Part shown: piece after piece, positions 48,955 to 61,200 of the stretch | How the letters are laid out: every line of letters starts with the position of its first letter | Numbering within the stretch: the stretch's first letter is position 1 | From: Sarcocystis neurona | Taxonomy: Eukaryota; Apicomplexa; Conoidasida; Eucoccidiorida; Sarcocystidae | Assembly: GCA_000727475.1 (NCBI GenBank) | Contig: KL647320.1 | Span: 816,059-880,058, forward strand | Length of the DNA stretch: 64,000 bases | Direction of reading: 5' to 3' | Notes under the pieces: model-generated | Seen by the model: only the letters and a program-made list of their open reading frames with translations | The model's database searches: none | Told to the model about the DNA's origin: nothing | Program-made: the position numbers and the translations under genes

Positions 48955-51900
48955 ACAGCAGCAACAGCAACAGCAGCAACAACAGCAGCAGCAACAACAG
49001 CAGCAGCGGGGATTTCATCACGGTACGTGTGGAGCAGAGGAGACGGATAAGGCAGGGTTGCTGCTGATGCAGCAGGACGGTAGTCTCCGGCGAGCGACGC
49101 GTGCGCCTCACAGGACTGAACCATGACGCATGCAGGGAGTGTTCCTGTTGCAGCAGCACCGGCAAGAACTACTCACGAACGAACATGCAAAGACGATGAA
49201 ACAGCCTCAGCAGCGGTCTCTTCGTGTGCAGGCTTCGCAAGCGATGCACATGTTGCCGTGCGCCAGGAAGACGCAGCGGCAGAAACGCAGCAACTGCTGC
49301 TGCATGCGAAGAACAGCCCCGCTACGACTTGGGAAGAAAATGAATCCTCACAGTTGACGGAAAAAGGGGAAGAGGAAGCTGCCACAGCAGCAGCAACGAC
49401 GCCGGCAGCAGCTGCTGCATCATCAGCAACAACAGCAGCAGCCACAGCAACAGCAACAACGACAGCAGCAGCCGTAGCAGCAGGAACAACGACAGCGGCT
49501 GCTGCAGCAACGACACCAGCAGCGGCAGCTGTGGCAACAGCAACAAGGGCAACAACAGCTGCAGAGAGAACACCAGCAACGGCAGCAATAGCTGCAGAAA
49601 AAACAGCAGCAGCAACTCCAGCAGCAGCTCTGGCAGCAACGACAACATCAGCAGCAGCTGTAGCAGCAGCAACAACAGCTGCTGCAGAAACAACATCTGC
49701 CGCAGTCACAACATCAGCAGGAACAGTTCTAGCAGCAGCAACAACGGCAGGAATAGCTGCAGGAACAACCTCAGCAGCAGCAGCAACACCGGCAGCAGCA
49801 ACTGTGGCAGCAGCAACAACGGCAGGAACAGCTGCAGGAACAACCCCAGCTGCAGAAACAACAGCAGGAGCAGCAACAACACCAGCAGCGGTTGAAGCAA
49901 CAACAACAACACCGGCAGCAGCAGCTGTGGAAGCAGCAACAACGGCAGGAACTGCTGCAGAAACAACACCAGCAGCAGAAACACCCCCAGCTTCAGAAAC
50001 GACACCAGCAGCACAAACAACACCAGCAGCAGCAACGACACCAGCAGCAGCAACGACACCAGCAGCAGCAGCTGCAGCAACAGCAACANNNNNNNNNNNN
50101 NNNNNNNNNNNNNNNNNNNNNNNNNNNNNNNNNNNNNNNNNNNNNNNNNNNNNNNNNNNNNNNNNNNNNNNNNNNNNNNNNNNNNNNNNNNNNNNNNNNN
50201 NNNNNNNNNNNNNNNNNNNNNNNNNNNNNNNNNNNNNNNNNNNNNNNNNNNNNNNNNNNNNNNNNNNNNNNNNNNNNNNNNNNNNNNNNNNNNNNNNNNN
50301 NNNNNNNNNNNNNNNNNNNNNNNNNNNNNNNNNNNNNNNNNNNNNNNNNNNNNNNNNNNNNNNNNNNNNNNNNNNNNNNNNNNNNNNNNNNNNNNNNNNN
50401 NNNNNNNNNNNNNNNNNNNNNNNNNGCAGCAACAGCAACAACACTTGCACTTGCTGTAGCAGCAACATCACCGGCAGCAGCAGCTCTGGCAGCACCGACA
50501 ACGGCAGGAACAGCTGCAGGAACAACCCCAGCTGCAGAAACAACAGGAGGAGCAGCAGCAACACCAGCAGCGGTTGTAGCAGCAGCAACAACACCGGCAG
50601 CAGCAGCTGTGGAAGCAGCCACAACGGCAGAAACTGCTGCAGAAACAACACTAGCAGCAGAAACACCCCCAGCTTCAGAAACGACACCAGCAGCACAAAC
50701 AACACCAGCAGCAGCTGTGGCACCAGCAGCAGCAACGACACCAGCAGCAGCAGCTGCAGCAACAGCAACAACACTTGCACTTGCTGTAGCAGCAACAACA
50801 CCGGCAGCAGCAGCTGTGGCAGCAGCAACAACAGCAGCGGCAGCTGTAGGAGCAGCAACATCAGCAGCGGAAACTGCAGCAACGGCAACAGCAACAACAG
50901 CTGCTGCAGCAACAAAACCAAGAGAAGCAGTTGTAGCAGCAGCAACAACGGCAGCAACAGCTGCAGAAACCACCCCAGCTGCAGAAACAACAGCAGCAGC
51001 AACACCAGCAGCAGCAACACCAACAGCAGCAACAGCAGAGAAGGCTGCAGTGTGTGGGTGTCCGAGGGCAGCAGGCACAAATGAGTTTAACGGCTCGCAG
51101 GAGTTGCACCTCCCAACCCCGTCGTTTGCACAGGCCGTGGCGGCTGCCTCTTTCTCTTCTTCCTGCCCTGCAGCTTCTCTCTCTTCCTCATTTTCCGCTG
51201 CTCCTCCGCGTCCAGCGCATGTAGTGTCTGCGTCTGCTGCAGCATCTGCTGTCTGCGGGACTCCCTCGCAGTGCCCGGACGGCGTTGCTGCCTCTTCGCC
51301 GTTTTCTGCTCCTTCTCTTCCTGTCACTGCTGCAGCTGCTTTGCTGCCTACTCTTCGTGACACTGCCGCTGGGGGGTCGCTGCGTCCTGGTGGAGACACC
51401 GGGCGCAGCACCCCACACGCCTCCTCCGCAGTGCAGCAGGAACAGCAGCAGGGCAAGGAGGGAGATGTGGGAGCAGCAGCAGCGGCGTCACACGCAGCCC
51501 CACACCCAACTTCAGCAGCGGAGAGCCACCCCACAGCGACAGTAGAAGATCCCGCAGCAGCAGCAACAGCAGCAGAAAGGGGTCTCCTCGCAGCACGCGC
51601 TGAGAACGTGACAGGGGGACAGGGCGGCGATGCCGCAGACACGGCTGCGCCAACAACGGGCGACGGTGCTCCGCGTTCACCTGAAGAGGGACGACATGCT
51701 ACTGCTGCTGCCGATGAGCGAAAGACGGCCCCTGCTGCGCCTGCCCTTGCTGCTGCAGCAACCCAAGGGGACGCTGCTGCTGTTGCTGCTCCTGCTGCTG
51801 CTTCTGAACCTTCTGCAGACCCTCCTGCTGCTATTGCAGCAGAAAAACAATGCAGAGAGGAGCAGTCGGAGGCTGCTGGATCTGCTGCTCTCCTGAGTAA

Positions 51901-54900
51901 AGACGTTCCCTCTGTTGGTGCTGCTGCAGCAGCAGGTCCTTCCGCTGAACACACGCAGGGTGCCTCGGCCAAGTCTGGCAACTATGTTGACGACAGTGGC
52001 GCCGCTGCGACGCCTGTTGCTCGGGAAATGCCGGCTGCCGAACCCCCCCCAACTGCTGCGGCAGAGCCGGCGACCGCTGCTGACGCTTCTGCTGCTGGCG
52101 CTGACGCTCCTGCTGTTGCTGCTGGCGCTCCTGCTGCTGCTACCGCTCCTGCTTCTGCAGGAGTGTCTGCTGTTTCGGGAAGAGGTCGCGCCGCGCTTCC
52201 TCGTGAGCTGACGCAGCTGCTGTCGGGCAGCGGCAACTCGTTTGACGAGCTCTGCCTCGCCTGGTCGCGTAGGCGCAGCAGCAGCGCAGCGTCTGCCCAG
52301 CGGCAGCCGGAGCAGTGCAGCAGCAGAAGTGGCAGAGAAAGGAAGCCTAGCAGCGGCAGCAGGTTTGCCGGCAGCGGGGGAGAAACCAGCGGTGGCAGCA
52401 GCAGTGCGAGCAGCAGACACGCCGGGAGCAACGCTGGTAGCAGTGGAAGTAGAAACGCAGACAGCAGCAGTTCCCGTCGTGGCGAACCGACCGGCTGCAG
52501 CACCACTGGGAGCGAGGCAGCAGCAACCGAAGGAAAGGAAGGGACAGCAGCAATAAACACGAGCGAGGCCGACGGCGCCGGTCACAGTCCTGCTGCTGCT
52601 GCAGGCGACACTGCTGTTGCCGTTTCTGCAGCACCCAGTGACGGATCTGCTTCCCTCAGGCTGCTGTCGAACTGCTGCAGCGAAGAGAAACAGCGGGTCG
52701 CCGAACAGAAGGAGCAGCGCTCTCCTATCTGCAGCAGCAGCCGTGGCCGCACCTATTATAAGAGCAGCGGCAACAGCAGCCAGGCCAACAGCAGCAGCAG
52801 CAAGAACAGGAACAGCTGCGGCAACCCCGACCCTAGCAAGAGGAGCAAAAACGACGGCAGTAGTAATAGGAAAGGTTGCAGCAAGAGATGGCTGCAGCAC
52901 AGTAGCAGCAGCAACAGCAACGGAGACAGCAGAACTATTGCCGCGGGCGGCAGCAATAGCAGCCCGGGAACTGCCAGCGATGGCAACGGCAGCGCCGCCA
53001 GCAGGATGTGTGGGGAGGGAGAGCTGGCAGCAACAGCAGCAGCTCACGACAGCGTCGCTGCTGCTGAAGAAGAAGAGGATCCACGTACAGCAGCAGCAAT
53101 AGCAGCAGCACTTGCAGAGGAGTTGCAAGGCTACTCTTCACGCGAACTGAATAGTCTGCTGCGGGATAGCAGGACGAGCAGCAAAGGAAAGGACGCGCCG
53201 AGCAGCACTGCAGCGGCAGACATCCTGCGCATGCTCGCTATTGCGTCATCGCAGCAGTGCGGCAGCAGCCACCGACTTCGTGCGCGCCGCGCCTGCAGCA
53301 GCAGCAACTGCAGCAGCAAAGCCGGCAGCAGCGGCAGGAATAATGGAAGCAGGAGTGGTCTTCACATGAGTAACAGCAACAGCAGCAGCAGTTTGAGTAG
53401 CCTCAGTAGCAAGAAGAGTAGCAACAGCAGCAGCAGTAGCAGTGGCCGGTCTCGGGAAACTCCCGGGACTAGCGCCGGCAGCCGGATCGATGAACACGGT
53501 GACAGCAACAGCAACAGCCGCAGAAATAGGACCGGCAGCAGCACCCGCAGCGGCGCAACTGCAGACCTGTTCAGCAGCAGCGGAGGGGGGCAGGAAAGTG
53601 CTGCAGCTGGTACTCCGCGGGCGACAGCGGCAGCAGCAGGGGGGGACGCATGCACACCTGCAGGACGTCGGTCTGCTGCAGAGGAGGAAGTGCGACAGCA
53701 GCAGAGTCCAGAGAAGAAAGCCATGCGTCGAAGAAAACTCACCTGTGCCGCAACATCAAAAGGGCTGCCAGCAGCAGCAGCAACAAAGTCAGGAATAGCA
53801 AAGTCAGCAGCAGCAAAGTCAGCATCAGCAAAAACAGCGACAGCAGCAACAGCAGCAACAACGACAGCAACAACAGCAGCAACAACAGCAGCAACAGCAG
53901 CAGACATGGAGAGGCAGGCGCACATAGTTGAAGAAGAACAGCAGCGGGTGAAAGGTGAAGAGACTGCGGCTCTGATGCGGCTCGCAGGTGTAGCAGATGC
54001 AGCAACCCAGCAGGCGATTGCTGCTGCTTTACAGGAGGAACTTGGTCGCTACTCGCGTGAGAGCATGGTGCTGCTGAAGGAAAGCGCAGCGACTAAAGAG
54101 GAAGTTTCTGCTGCGCTGCTGCTGGGGTTCACGACCGGCAGGCCGGTGCGACATACGCGAGCAGCGGCCAGCAGCAGCAGAAGCGACCCCACAGGCGGCA
54201 GCAGCAGCAGCAACGCGGAAGGGGGCAGAAACGACAAAGCGGGACAGACGAAAAGCAGCCTCAGGATACACAAAACTGCAAACAGCAGCGAGGGCGGCGA
54301 GAATAAAGAGAACTCAGGAGACAGGGACGGCGCCGTCGGAGACGGCAGTCGCGAAGCCGACATTGGCCGAGACGGAGACACCGAAGTCGCAGCGAACGAA
54401 GCCGGAGGCTGCCGCAGCAGCAAGAGCAGCAGCAGCATCGGCCAGAATACGGGCGACAGGAAGAGCAGGAGTACGCCGCAGCAGGTGACCGAAGAAGGAG
54501 ACGCGCCACAGACGAGCGCTGTGAAGGATCTTCTTGCTGCTGCCGCTGTAACTTCGCAGGCAGACGCAGCACCTGGCAGATCAAGGAACAGACAAGCTGC
54601 CGTTGCCGACGCACCTTCTGCAGCTACTGCTGTTGCCGAGGTCGCCGCTGCTGCCGAGGGAGCTGGTGTTGGCGAGGCTGCTGTTGCAGCTGAGGCCGCT
54701 GCTAGTGTGAGACTCTCTGCTGCTGCAGGCGTGGAGGAGGAAGCACGCCGTAGCCGCAGTTCTGCTGTTGGTGCAACCGCAGCTGAAGACGTGTCCTTGG
54801 TCGGGCCGCTGCAGGAACGGGCACCACCGCAGCAGCAGGGGGAGCCTTTCTGCGGGGAAGCTGCAGTAGAACTGCTGAAGGAGAGCACGCGGGAAGAGAT

Positions 54901-57040
54901 TGAAGGGAAGGAAGTGGAAGCGCGGCGGTCTATCGACGCAGCAGGACCAGCGCTTATCGGCGTGGAAGGAACCACAGCAGCAGCAGCAATAGGGGAAAAA
55001 CCAGCAGTGGCAGCAGAGACGGCAGCTGGAGCAACAGCAGAAGAAGGAGGCTCAACAGCAGCAGCGGCGGACGAAGAAGCAGCGCCGGCACCAGAGAAGG
55101 TCGCCGCAGCAACAGCAGCAGGAGACTTAAGAGCGAAAGAGAAATCGGCAGCAGGTGCGACTGCTGCTGAAGAGGAGGCCGAAGACAGACGAACAGCACC
55201 AATGACCGCCGGTGCGGCATCAGCAGCAGGTGAGAAGGGAAATGACGCAAGTGCCGCAAGTAGCGAGGCGGCAGCAGAGAGTAAAGCAGCAGCAGAAGAG
55301 GGGGGGGAAGAGGAGGACAGAGGAAGTGCTGGCGTGCCAGCAAAGCGCGACCAGACAGCAGCTGCGGAGGGGGGGGAAGGTGCGAAAGAAGCAGCAGCAG
55401 CAGTGGGAGGGAGAAGAAGAAGTGTGCAGCCCCCTGCTGCTGCAGCAGGACGAGGAAGACCGAGAGGACGCGGGGGAGGCGGCAGAAAAAGATCGAGCAG
55501 CTGCTCCTGGTGGACCGCTTCTCAGTCCGCCGCTGATGCAAGAGGAGGAGGTGGAGCAGCAGCAGCAGGACATCAGGGAAGGAAACAGCTTCGCTTGGCG
55601 ACGAAAACGGGAGACTTTGAGGAAGAGCCGGAAGAGTTTGAGACACGGACTCGGTCAACTTTTTGCGGGAGGGCCAGGAGCAGGAGCAGCAACACCGAGA
55701 GCAGCAGCAACACCGAGAGCAGCAGCAGCTGCGTGTTTGCTGTAGAGGAGAGGAGGAAAGTCGAAGAAGCGTCTCGATCGGTTTGTGGGGTCCAGGTGGT
55801 GGAGACGGCAGCAGCGAAAGGCGATGCAGCAGCGAAAGGCGATGCAGCAGGAACAGCAGCGGCAGCAGGAACAGCAGCGGCAGCAGGAGCAGCAGCAAGA
55901 GCAGCAGAAAAGGAGGGAAACGCTAGAGCGGCAGCAGTCGTGGGGAGGAAGGCTAATCCGGCAGGGAAGAGAAGGCGACTGTACGGAGGCCTGTGGGGTG
56001 AGAGAGAAGAGAGAGAAGCAGAAAAGGAAGAAATTAAGAGAAGAAGAAGAGACCAAGAAGACGGGGAGGCGGCCGCACTGCAGGGGAGAAGTGTACGCGG
56101 GACTGACGTGCTGCGGCGCAGCGACGGCGGCGACGGAGCAGCAGACACAGCGCGCAGAGGCGGAGAAGCAGCAGCAGCCCCCACAGCAGTGTCGAGGCCG
56201 GCGACGTGCAAAGCCGAGGAGGAGAAGACGCGCGACGTTCCTGAAGCAGCTGCAGCTCACGCCGGGCGTGGAAAGGAAGAAGAAGAAGGAGGGGCAAGGG
56301 GGGCAGGAGCAACGACGGCAGCAACGGGGCGAGGAGCAGCAGCAGCAGGTTCGTGTGGAGAAGCGGCAGCAGCAACAGCAACCCGGCGAGCTCACGCCGC
56401 TACGTCACCTGCAGAAGCGACAGCAGCAGCAGCAGCAACGAGGAGAACAGTAGCAGCAGCGTCAGTAAGAGGAGGCGAGGGAGCGGCAGCAGCAGCAAGA
56501 CGAGAGATAGAAGAGACGACGGCGGGGAGGGCCGGGCTCGTTGGCAGTGTCTATAGAGCAGGAAGAGGTTTTCCGCGGCGCAGCAGTGACTGCAGCAGAG
56601 CAGCAGCAGGAGAGAAATTCAGCGGCAGCAGCTGCTGCAGAGCTGCAGACGACGGCGACAGCAGCAGCAGCACGGGGTGGCTTGTCGACGGTCTCTGCAA
56701 GCGCGGCGAGAGAAACGAGGAAGAAAACGAAGAGAGAGAAGCCGGGAGAACAGCAGAGCAGCAGGAAGCCGGTCGGCAAGCAGCAACAGAGAAGTCTGGT
56801 GAAGCGCGAGGAAGCAGCAGCAGAGGACGAGCAGAACAGGGACCGACCCCGGCTAACGACGACCAAGCTGCCGCCGCTCCTGCTGCTGCTGCCGCGGGGA
56901 CTGCTGCTGCTGCTGCTACACGCGCACCGGCTCCTACGTCGAAAAGACTCGTCATCCGCAAAAGGCCTGCCAGACCCAAGGTAACTCTCGCTGCTGCTGG
57001 TGCTGTCCCTGTCCCTTTCCTAGCGGACCTCCACTTATAA
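48728..57040 (+). CDS. Giant low-complexity protein with AT-hook-like motifs
   Basis: The model has a short exon 48728-49022 (MCVCTAVQQRQQ.., Glu/Thr-rich then poly-Gln) and a donor GTACGT. An acceptor at CATGCAG follows, and a huge exon starts at 49136 (phase 1 on both sides). The frame then runs through an Ala/Thr repeat, the N gap, and some 6 kb of Ala/Ser/Gln/Glu-rich sequence. It stops at 57038-57040, or is spliced at 56980 (AAG|GTAACT). Recognisable parts are: a module AIAAALAEELQGYSSREL (53.1 kb) echoed by AIAAALQEELGRYSRESM (54.0 kb); RGRPRGRGGGGRKR (about 55447-55490), an AT-hook-type motif; GFTTGRPVRHTR (54.1 kb); and a basic end KRLVIRKRPARPK. This suggests a nuclear DNA- or chromatin-binding protein. 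It may be the N-terminal part of the PHD-finger protein downstream. An upstream exon is possible because the frame is open 5' of 48728. Confidence 0.55.
49381..51050 (+). repeat. Ala/Thr-coding repeat with ~330-bp unit
   Basis: Degenerate GCA/ACA repeats encode Ala, Thr, Pro and Glu. A larger unit is visible: the segment from 49821 recurs from 50503, both starting GGCAGGAACAGCTGCAGGAA and containing CCCCCAGCTTCAGAAACGAC. If the gap flanks are overlapped the period is 330 bp (110 codons). Confidence 0.75.
50089..50425. other. Assembly gap (337 N)
   Basis: 337 unknown bases lie inside the Ala/Thr repeat. The last 15 bases before the gap (GCAGCAACAGCAACA) are identical to the first 15 after it. 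The Ala/Thr frame is +1 before and +2 after, so the stated gap length breaks a frame that is otherwise continuous. Confidence 0.95.
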
Positions 57041-58256
57041 ATCATGTATAACGATACTTCCTCCGTATATATGTGTCTGTCTCTTTATCAACGGACGTCT
57101 GCATGTGTGAGTGTCTACATCTCTGTATATCTGCATGTGTATCTGTACACATGTATAAGCACGTGTATATGAGCGTCTCTATGTATGTGTGTTTGCCTAT
57201 ATATAGGTATACATACGTAAAAGCGTGTACATATATATGTGTGGTATGCGTATGCTTTCCTCTATTTGTATGTACGTATGTGTGTGGCCACCTGTCCTTC
57301 CCCAAGTCCATACCTACCTATATATATACATATATATATACAAAGCAAGAGAGAGGAAGATTTGTATATACGTGTTGTCCTACCCATGGATATGTGTGAC
57401 TGCCGCAGAAAGAGGTATCTGAATATATAGACACCCTTCATATGCCAGAGTCGTGCCTGCATATATATGTACGTCCTCGTCTCTATATTAACCCCACGTC
57501 ATGTGCCCGCCTCGCCGCCCGTTGCTAACGAACATATATATATATAGATATATATATCGCGGGAGAGATGAACACCTGCTGGGGACGCTGCGCGACGTCG
57601 TCGGTCGCTTTCGCTGCGCGATTCACTCGTTGCTTCGGGAAGAATATATCCTTCCACTTCTCTACGTTCTGCGTGCTGTCGTTGTCTAGGGGACCATATA
57701 TATATATCCCCGCTTTTGTGTTGTTTATCAGGAAGAAGGTTTACTCGTGAAGTTTGTCTAAATGTACATATATATATGTATATATATGTGTATATATGTA
57801 TACAGACATATATGTGTGGGCTTTACTATCAGGAGGCGCATACGTGATGCATGTAAAGACACGCACACATGTACATATATTTATATATGGAGCATTCCAC
57901 GCGCATAATATCTCTGTGTGTGTATAGGAGAGGTTCCTACCTTGTTTCATATGTATAGGTGTGTATATGTATGCAGTGCCCCTATCTTGTTCAATATATA
58001 TATATGTATAGTTTTGCTGTACATATATGCATGTGTATGGAATGCGCCTATCTTGTTCTGCATGTATATACGTATGTGTTTTCTCCCTATATATGTATGT
58101 ATGGAGTGCTGCTGTTTTGTTATATATATGAAAGAGGCCTCTATCTCCTTGTTTCGGCATGTGTCTCCCGTTGGACGTAGGACGTGCTGCTGCGTGTGGG
58201 GTGGGGGATAGTCGGCGACGGACTGTTGATCAACGAAGAAACTCTGCGTCTCTTTT
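57041..58256 (+). other. Intergenic or intronic stretch with one likely exon
   Basis: Mostly TATA/TGTA sequence. At 57567-57680 the plus strand reads DEHLLGTLRDVVGRFRCAIH then SLLREEYILPLLYVLRAV with GC-rich third positions, ending at a TAG. It looks like an exon joining the giant ORF to the PHD exon, but no canonical phase-matched splice pair was found. A ~70-bp repeat (CCTATCTTGTT core) occupies 57925-58160. Confidence 0.4.
57925..58165. repeat. Five-copy degenerate ~60-70-bp repeat
   Basis: The core occurs as CCTACCTTGTTTCATATGTA, CCTATCTTGTTCAATATATA, CCTATCTTGTTCTGCATGTA, GCTGTTTTGTTATATATATG and CTATCTCCTTGTTTCGGCAT. Each follows GAGTGC, CAGTGC, GAATGC or a related element. Confidence 0.7.
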
Positions 58257-61200
58257 ATGTGTGTGTCGCAGGAGCCCGTTAGCTTCGCCCTTTGCGCCAT
58301 GTGCGGCTGCTACGGGGAAGTTCTTTGCTGCGACTTCTGCCCGCGGGTGTTCCACGCCTCCTGCCTTTTTAAGTACTACCCGCTGCGCGTCTTCGTCCCT
58401 CCGGAGCTGCGCGCGGCTGCTGCTGCTGCGTCTGGCGCCGCCGGGGGCGCGGGGGGCGGAGGGAAGCTGTCGCACGCGCACCACTACTCTTCCTACCACC
58501 AGCAGCAGCAGCACCGGCCCGCGCAGCAGCTGCTGAACGGCAAGCGGCTAGGAGCTGCAGCAGCAGCAGGCGACAGTAACACGCGAGCCGTAGGAGGTGG
58601 CGGAGGAGGAGGTCGTTTTGCTGGGGCCGGCGGCATGTGGGCTGCGCTGCCCCCGCCTCCCCCCCCGTTGCCAGGCTACGTCTCCCACACAAGCTTGACG
58701 GCTGCTGCTGCAGCGGCTGCATGCAAGACCACCGCCAAGAAGAACAAGACCCAGCAACAGCAGCAGCAACAGACTCGATCTGTGGCTGTCTCCTCCACTG
58801 CAGTGTCCTCTGCCTGCAGGTCAGACGTCTCGTCTCCGGTGTCTTCCCCGACCTCTTCATCGACGAAAGAAACGTCGCAGCCTGCTGCTGCAGCCACTCC
58901 TGACGCTCCTGCTGCCAGTGCCGCTGCCCTTTCCTCGCCTCGTTTCTCTTCCGCCGGGGTCGCGTCTGCCGCCCCTGCATCTCCTGCGGCCGCCGGAGCG
59001 GCGGGCGTCGACGAGACGGGGGGAGACGCGTGGATGTGCCCCGACTGCTACGGCGTGCCGTACTCGAGCAGCCGTCCAATCGAGCATGTAGCCTGGCGGG
59101 TGAAGCTGCTGCAGTGGAGGAAGATGGCCGAGGAGGAAGACCGGCTGCTGCTGAGCTTTCCTTCCCTAGACGCCGTGCGGCCGTACTTCGGCGACGAAGA
59201 GGGCTGGCAGCTCTTCAAAGTGAAGCGGGCGCGCAAGCTGCTGCAGCGGTCCCGACAAATTGCTGCCGCCGTCTGCGCGGCGCAGCAGCGCGGCGGCCCG
59301 CAGCAGGGCGACGGCACGCCGGCGGCGAAGAGGAAGAGACGCGGCCAACAGCAGCAGCAGCAGCAGCCGTCGACAGGGCAGCCGCCGCGCAGAGGCGAGA
59401 CGCGAGGCGAGACAGCAGGTCGTGTCGCCGGGGCAGCGACAGCAGAGCAGGAAGCGGAAGACGAGGAGGACGACGACTGCGCCGGAGACGAAGACGAAGA
59501 GAAGAAAAGGAAGCGAAAAGAAAGCGGGCCAGGACGAGGAGGAGGCGGCGAGGTCGCGACTCGAGGAGAGGCCACCGGGGAGGGGGAGGGGAAGAGAGCA
59601 GGCCTGCACAAGACGCTTCTCGAGAGGAATATATTCTTCGCGCGCCTTACCGACTTCCCCTTGAACGCCGCGCGACAGCTGCTGCATGCCATGGGCAAAA
59701 AGGCGGCCGAAAGTGGGGTTTTCTTCCTCAAGCAGCTGCTGCTTCGCATGGCGTACTCAACAAACGACGTCGAGCAGCTGAATTTCCTTGTGAGGCCAGA
59801 TACGCCTGCCTTTCCTCCTCTTCGTACGACGCTGCTGCTGTTGCTGCTGCTGCGCCTCTGCGCTGCGCACTGCGGGTTTTGCTGCTGCTGTTGCTGGGCT
59901 GCCCCGTGGACTTCTTTCATGCGGTGCTCCTGTTGTTGCTGCTGCGGGCGGCGACATGCTCGCTGCTGCGCTTCTTCGAACCTTGCGCCTGGCACTGCTG
60001 CTTCTGTTGCTCTGCTGCCCTGGTGACTTCTTGCTTGCGCTGCGTCTGCTGCTTGCTTCTTTGAATGCTGCTGCTGCCGGTGCCGCTGCTGTTGCCGCTC
60101 GGTCGGTACTTCTGCGGGTGGTGGGAAGGGGATCGCTGCTGCCGTCTTCGCTGCTGTATGCGACCTGCTGCTGCTGCATGAGCTGCTGGAGTTGCGCCAG
60201 CACCAGTACTGCTGACGGCGTTTTCCTGCTGCTGCTTCTGCTGCTTGCCGCCCTCCTGCTGCTGCTGCGACTACCGGAAGGGGACAGGGTCACTCCTGCT
60301 GGTGCTGCTGCTGCTCAAGAGCTGTTGCTGCGCGTAGGAGAAGAGCTACGTCGTCGACGAATACGTCGGGTAGCGGTGCCTCCTGCTGCTGCAAGTGCTG
60401 CGCGGCTGCCATTTTTGCGCTCCCCGTTGCCGCTGCCGCCGCTTGAACGACTGCCGATGCTCCTCTTCCTCCCGCAGCTCTCATCTGCTTCTCCCTCCTG
60501 CTGTTGCTGCTCTGCTCTGCTGCCGCTGTTCCTCTCGCGCTCCTGCTGTTTGACGACCCGCTGCGTCGAACGGTTCTTCTCCTCTTCGGCTGCTTTTCGC
60601 GCTGCTGGTGTTGCAGTTCTGCTGCTGCTGTGAGGGGCGAACTTGTGGCTTTTTCTCGTGGTGCCGCTGCTGCCTTCCCCCCCAACTGCTGCTGCCGTTC
60701 TGTTTCGTGTGTGGGGTGTTCCTCTCTGACACTCCCATGCCTTCTTGCTGCCTGCTGCTTCTTGCTGCCTGATGCTTCTTGCTGCCTGCTGCTTCTTGCT
60801 GCCTGCTGCTTCGTGCTGCCTGCTGCTTCTTGCTGCCTTCCGCTTCTTGCTACCTCCTGCTTCTTGCTGCCTTCCGCTTCTTGCTACCTCCTGCTTCTTG
60901 CTGCCTTCCGCTTCTTGCTGCCTGCTGCTTCTTGCTGCCTGCTGCTTCTTGCTGCCTGCTGCTTCTTGCTGCCTGCTGCTTCTTGCTGCCTGCTGCTTCT
61001 TGCTGCTTCGCTTCCTTCTCGTCCCTCTAACTGCTGTTGATGTCTCCCTGCGCGGCGACGTACATATATATGCCAATGTCTCTGTGATGAGGCGGCTTCG
61101 TCTCTCCTCGACCTGCGCATGTGCGACAGCTGCAAAGGAGGGGGGGTGGACCTCTTCGTAAGACGTAGGAAGAGCAGACGTTCTCCTGAGGATGGGACCC

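Noticed and set aside
49173..51080. 635-codon minus ORF of Leu/Val through the gap
   Set aside because: It is the complement of the GCA/ACA repeat and contains Ns. The plus strand keeps meaningful sequence on both sides of the repeat.
54049..54975. 308-codon minus ORF, Ala/Ser-rich
   Set aside because: It is antisense to the giant plus ORF, which carries the repeated module and AT-hook motif.
58369..59995. Several 170-315-codon ORFs antisense or out of frame to the PHD exon
   Set aside because: The PHD frame has all eight zinc ligands in order; the others are AGC-repeat shadows.
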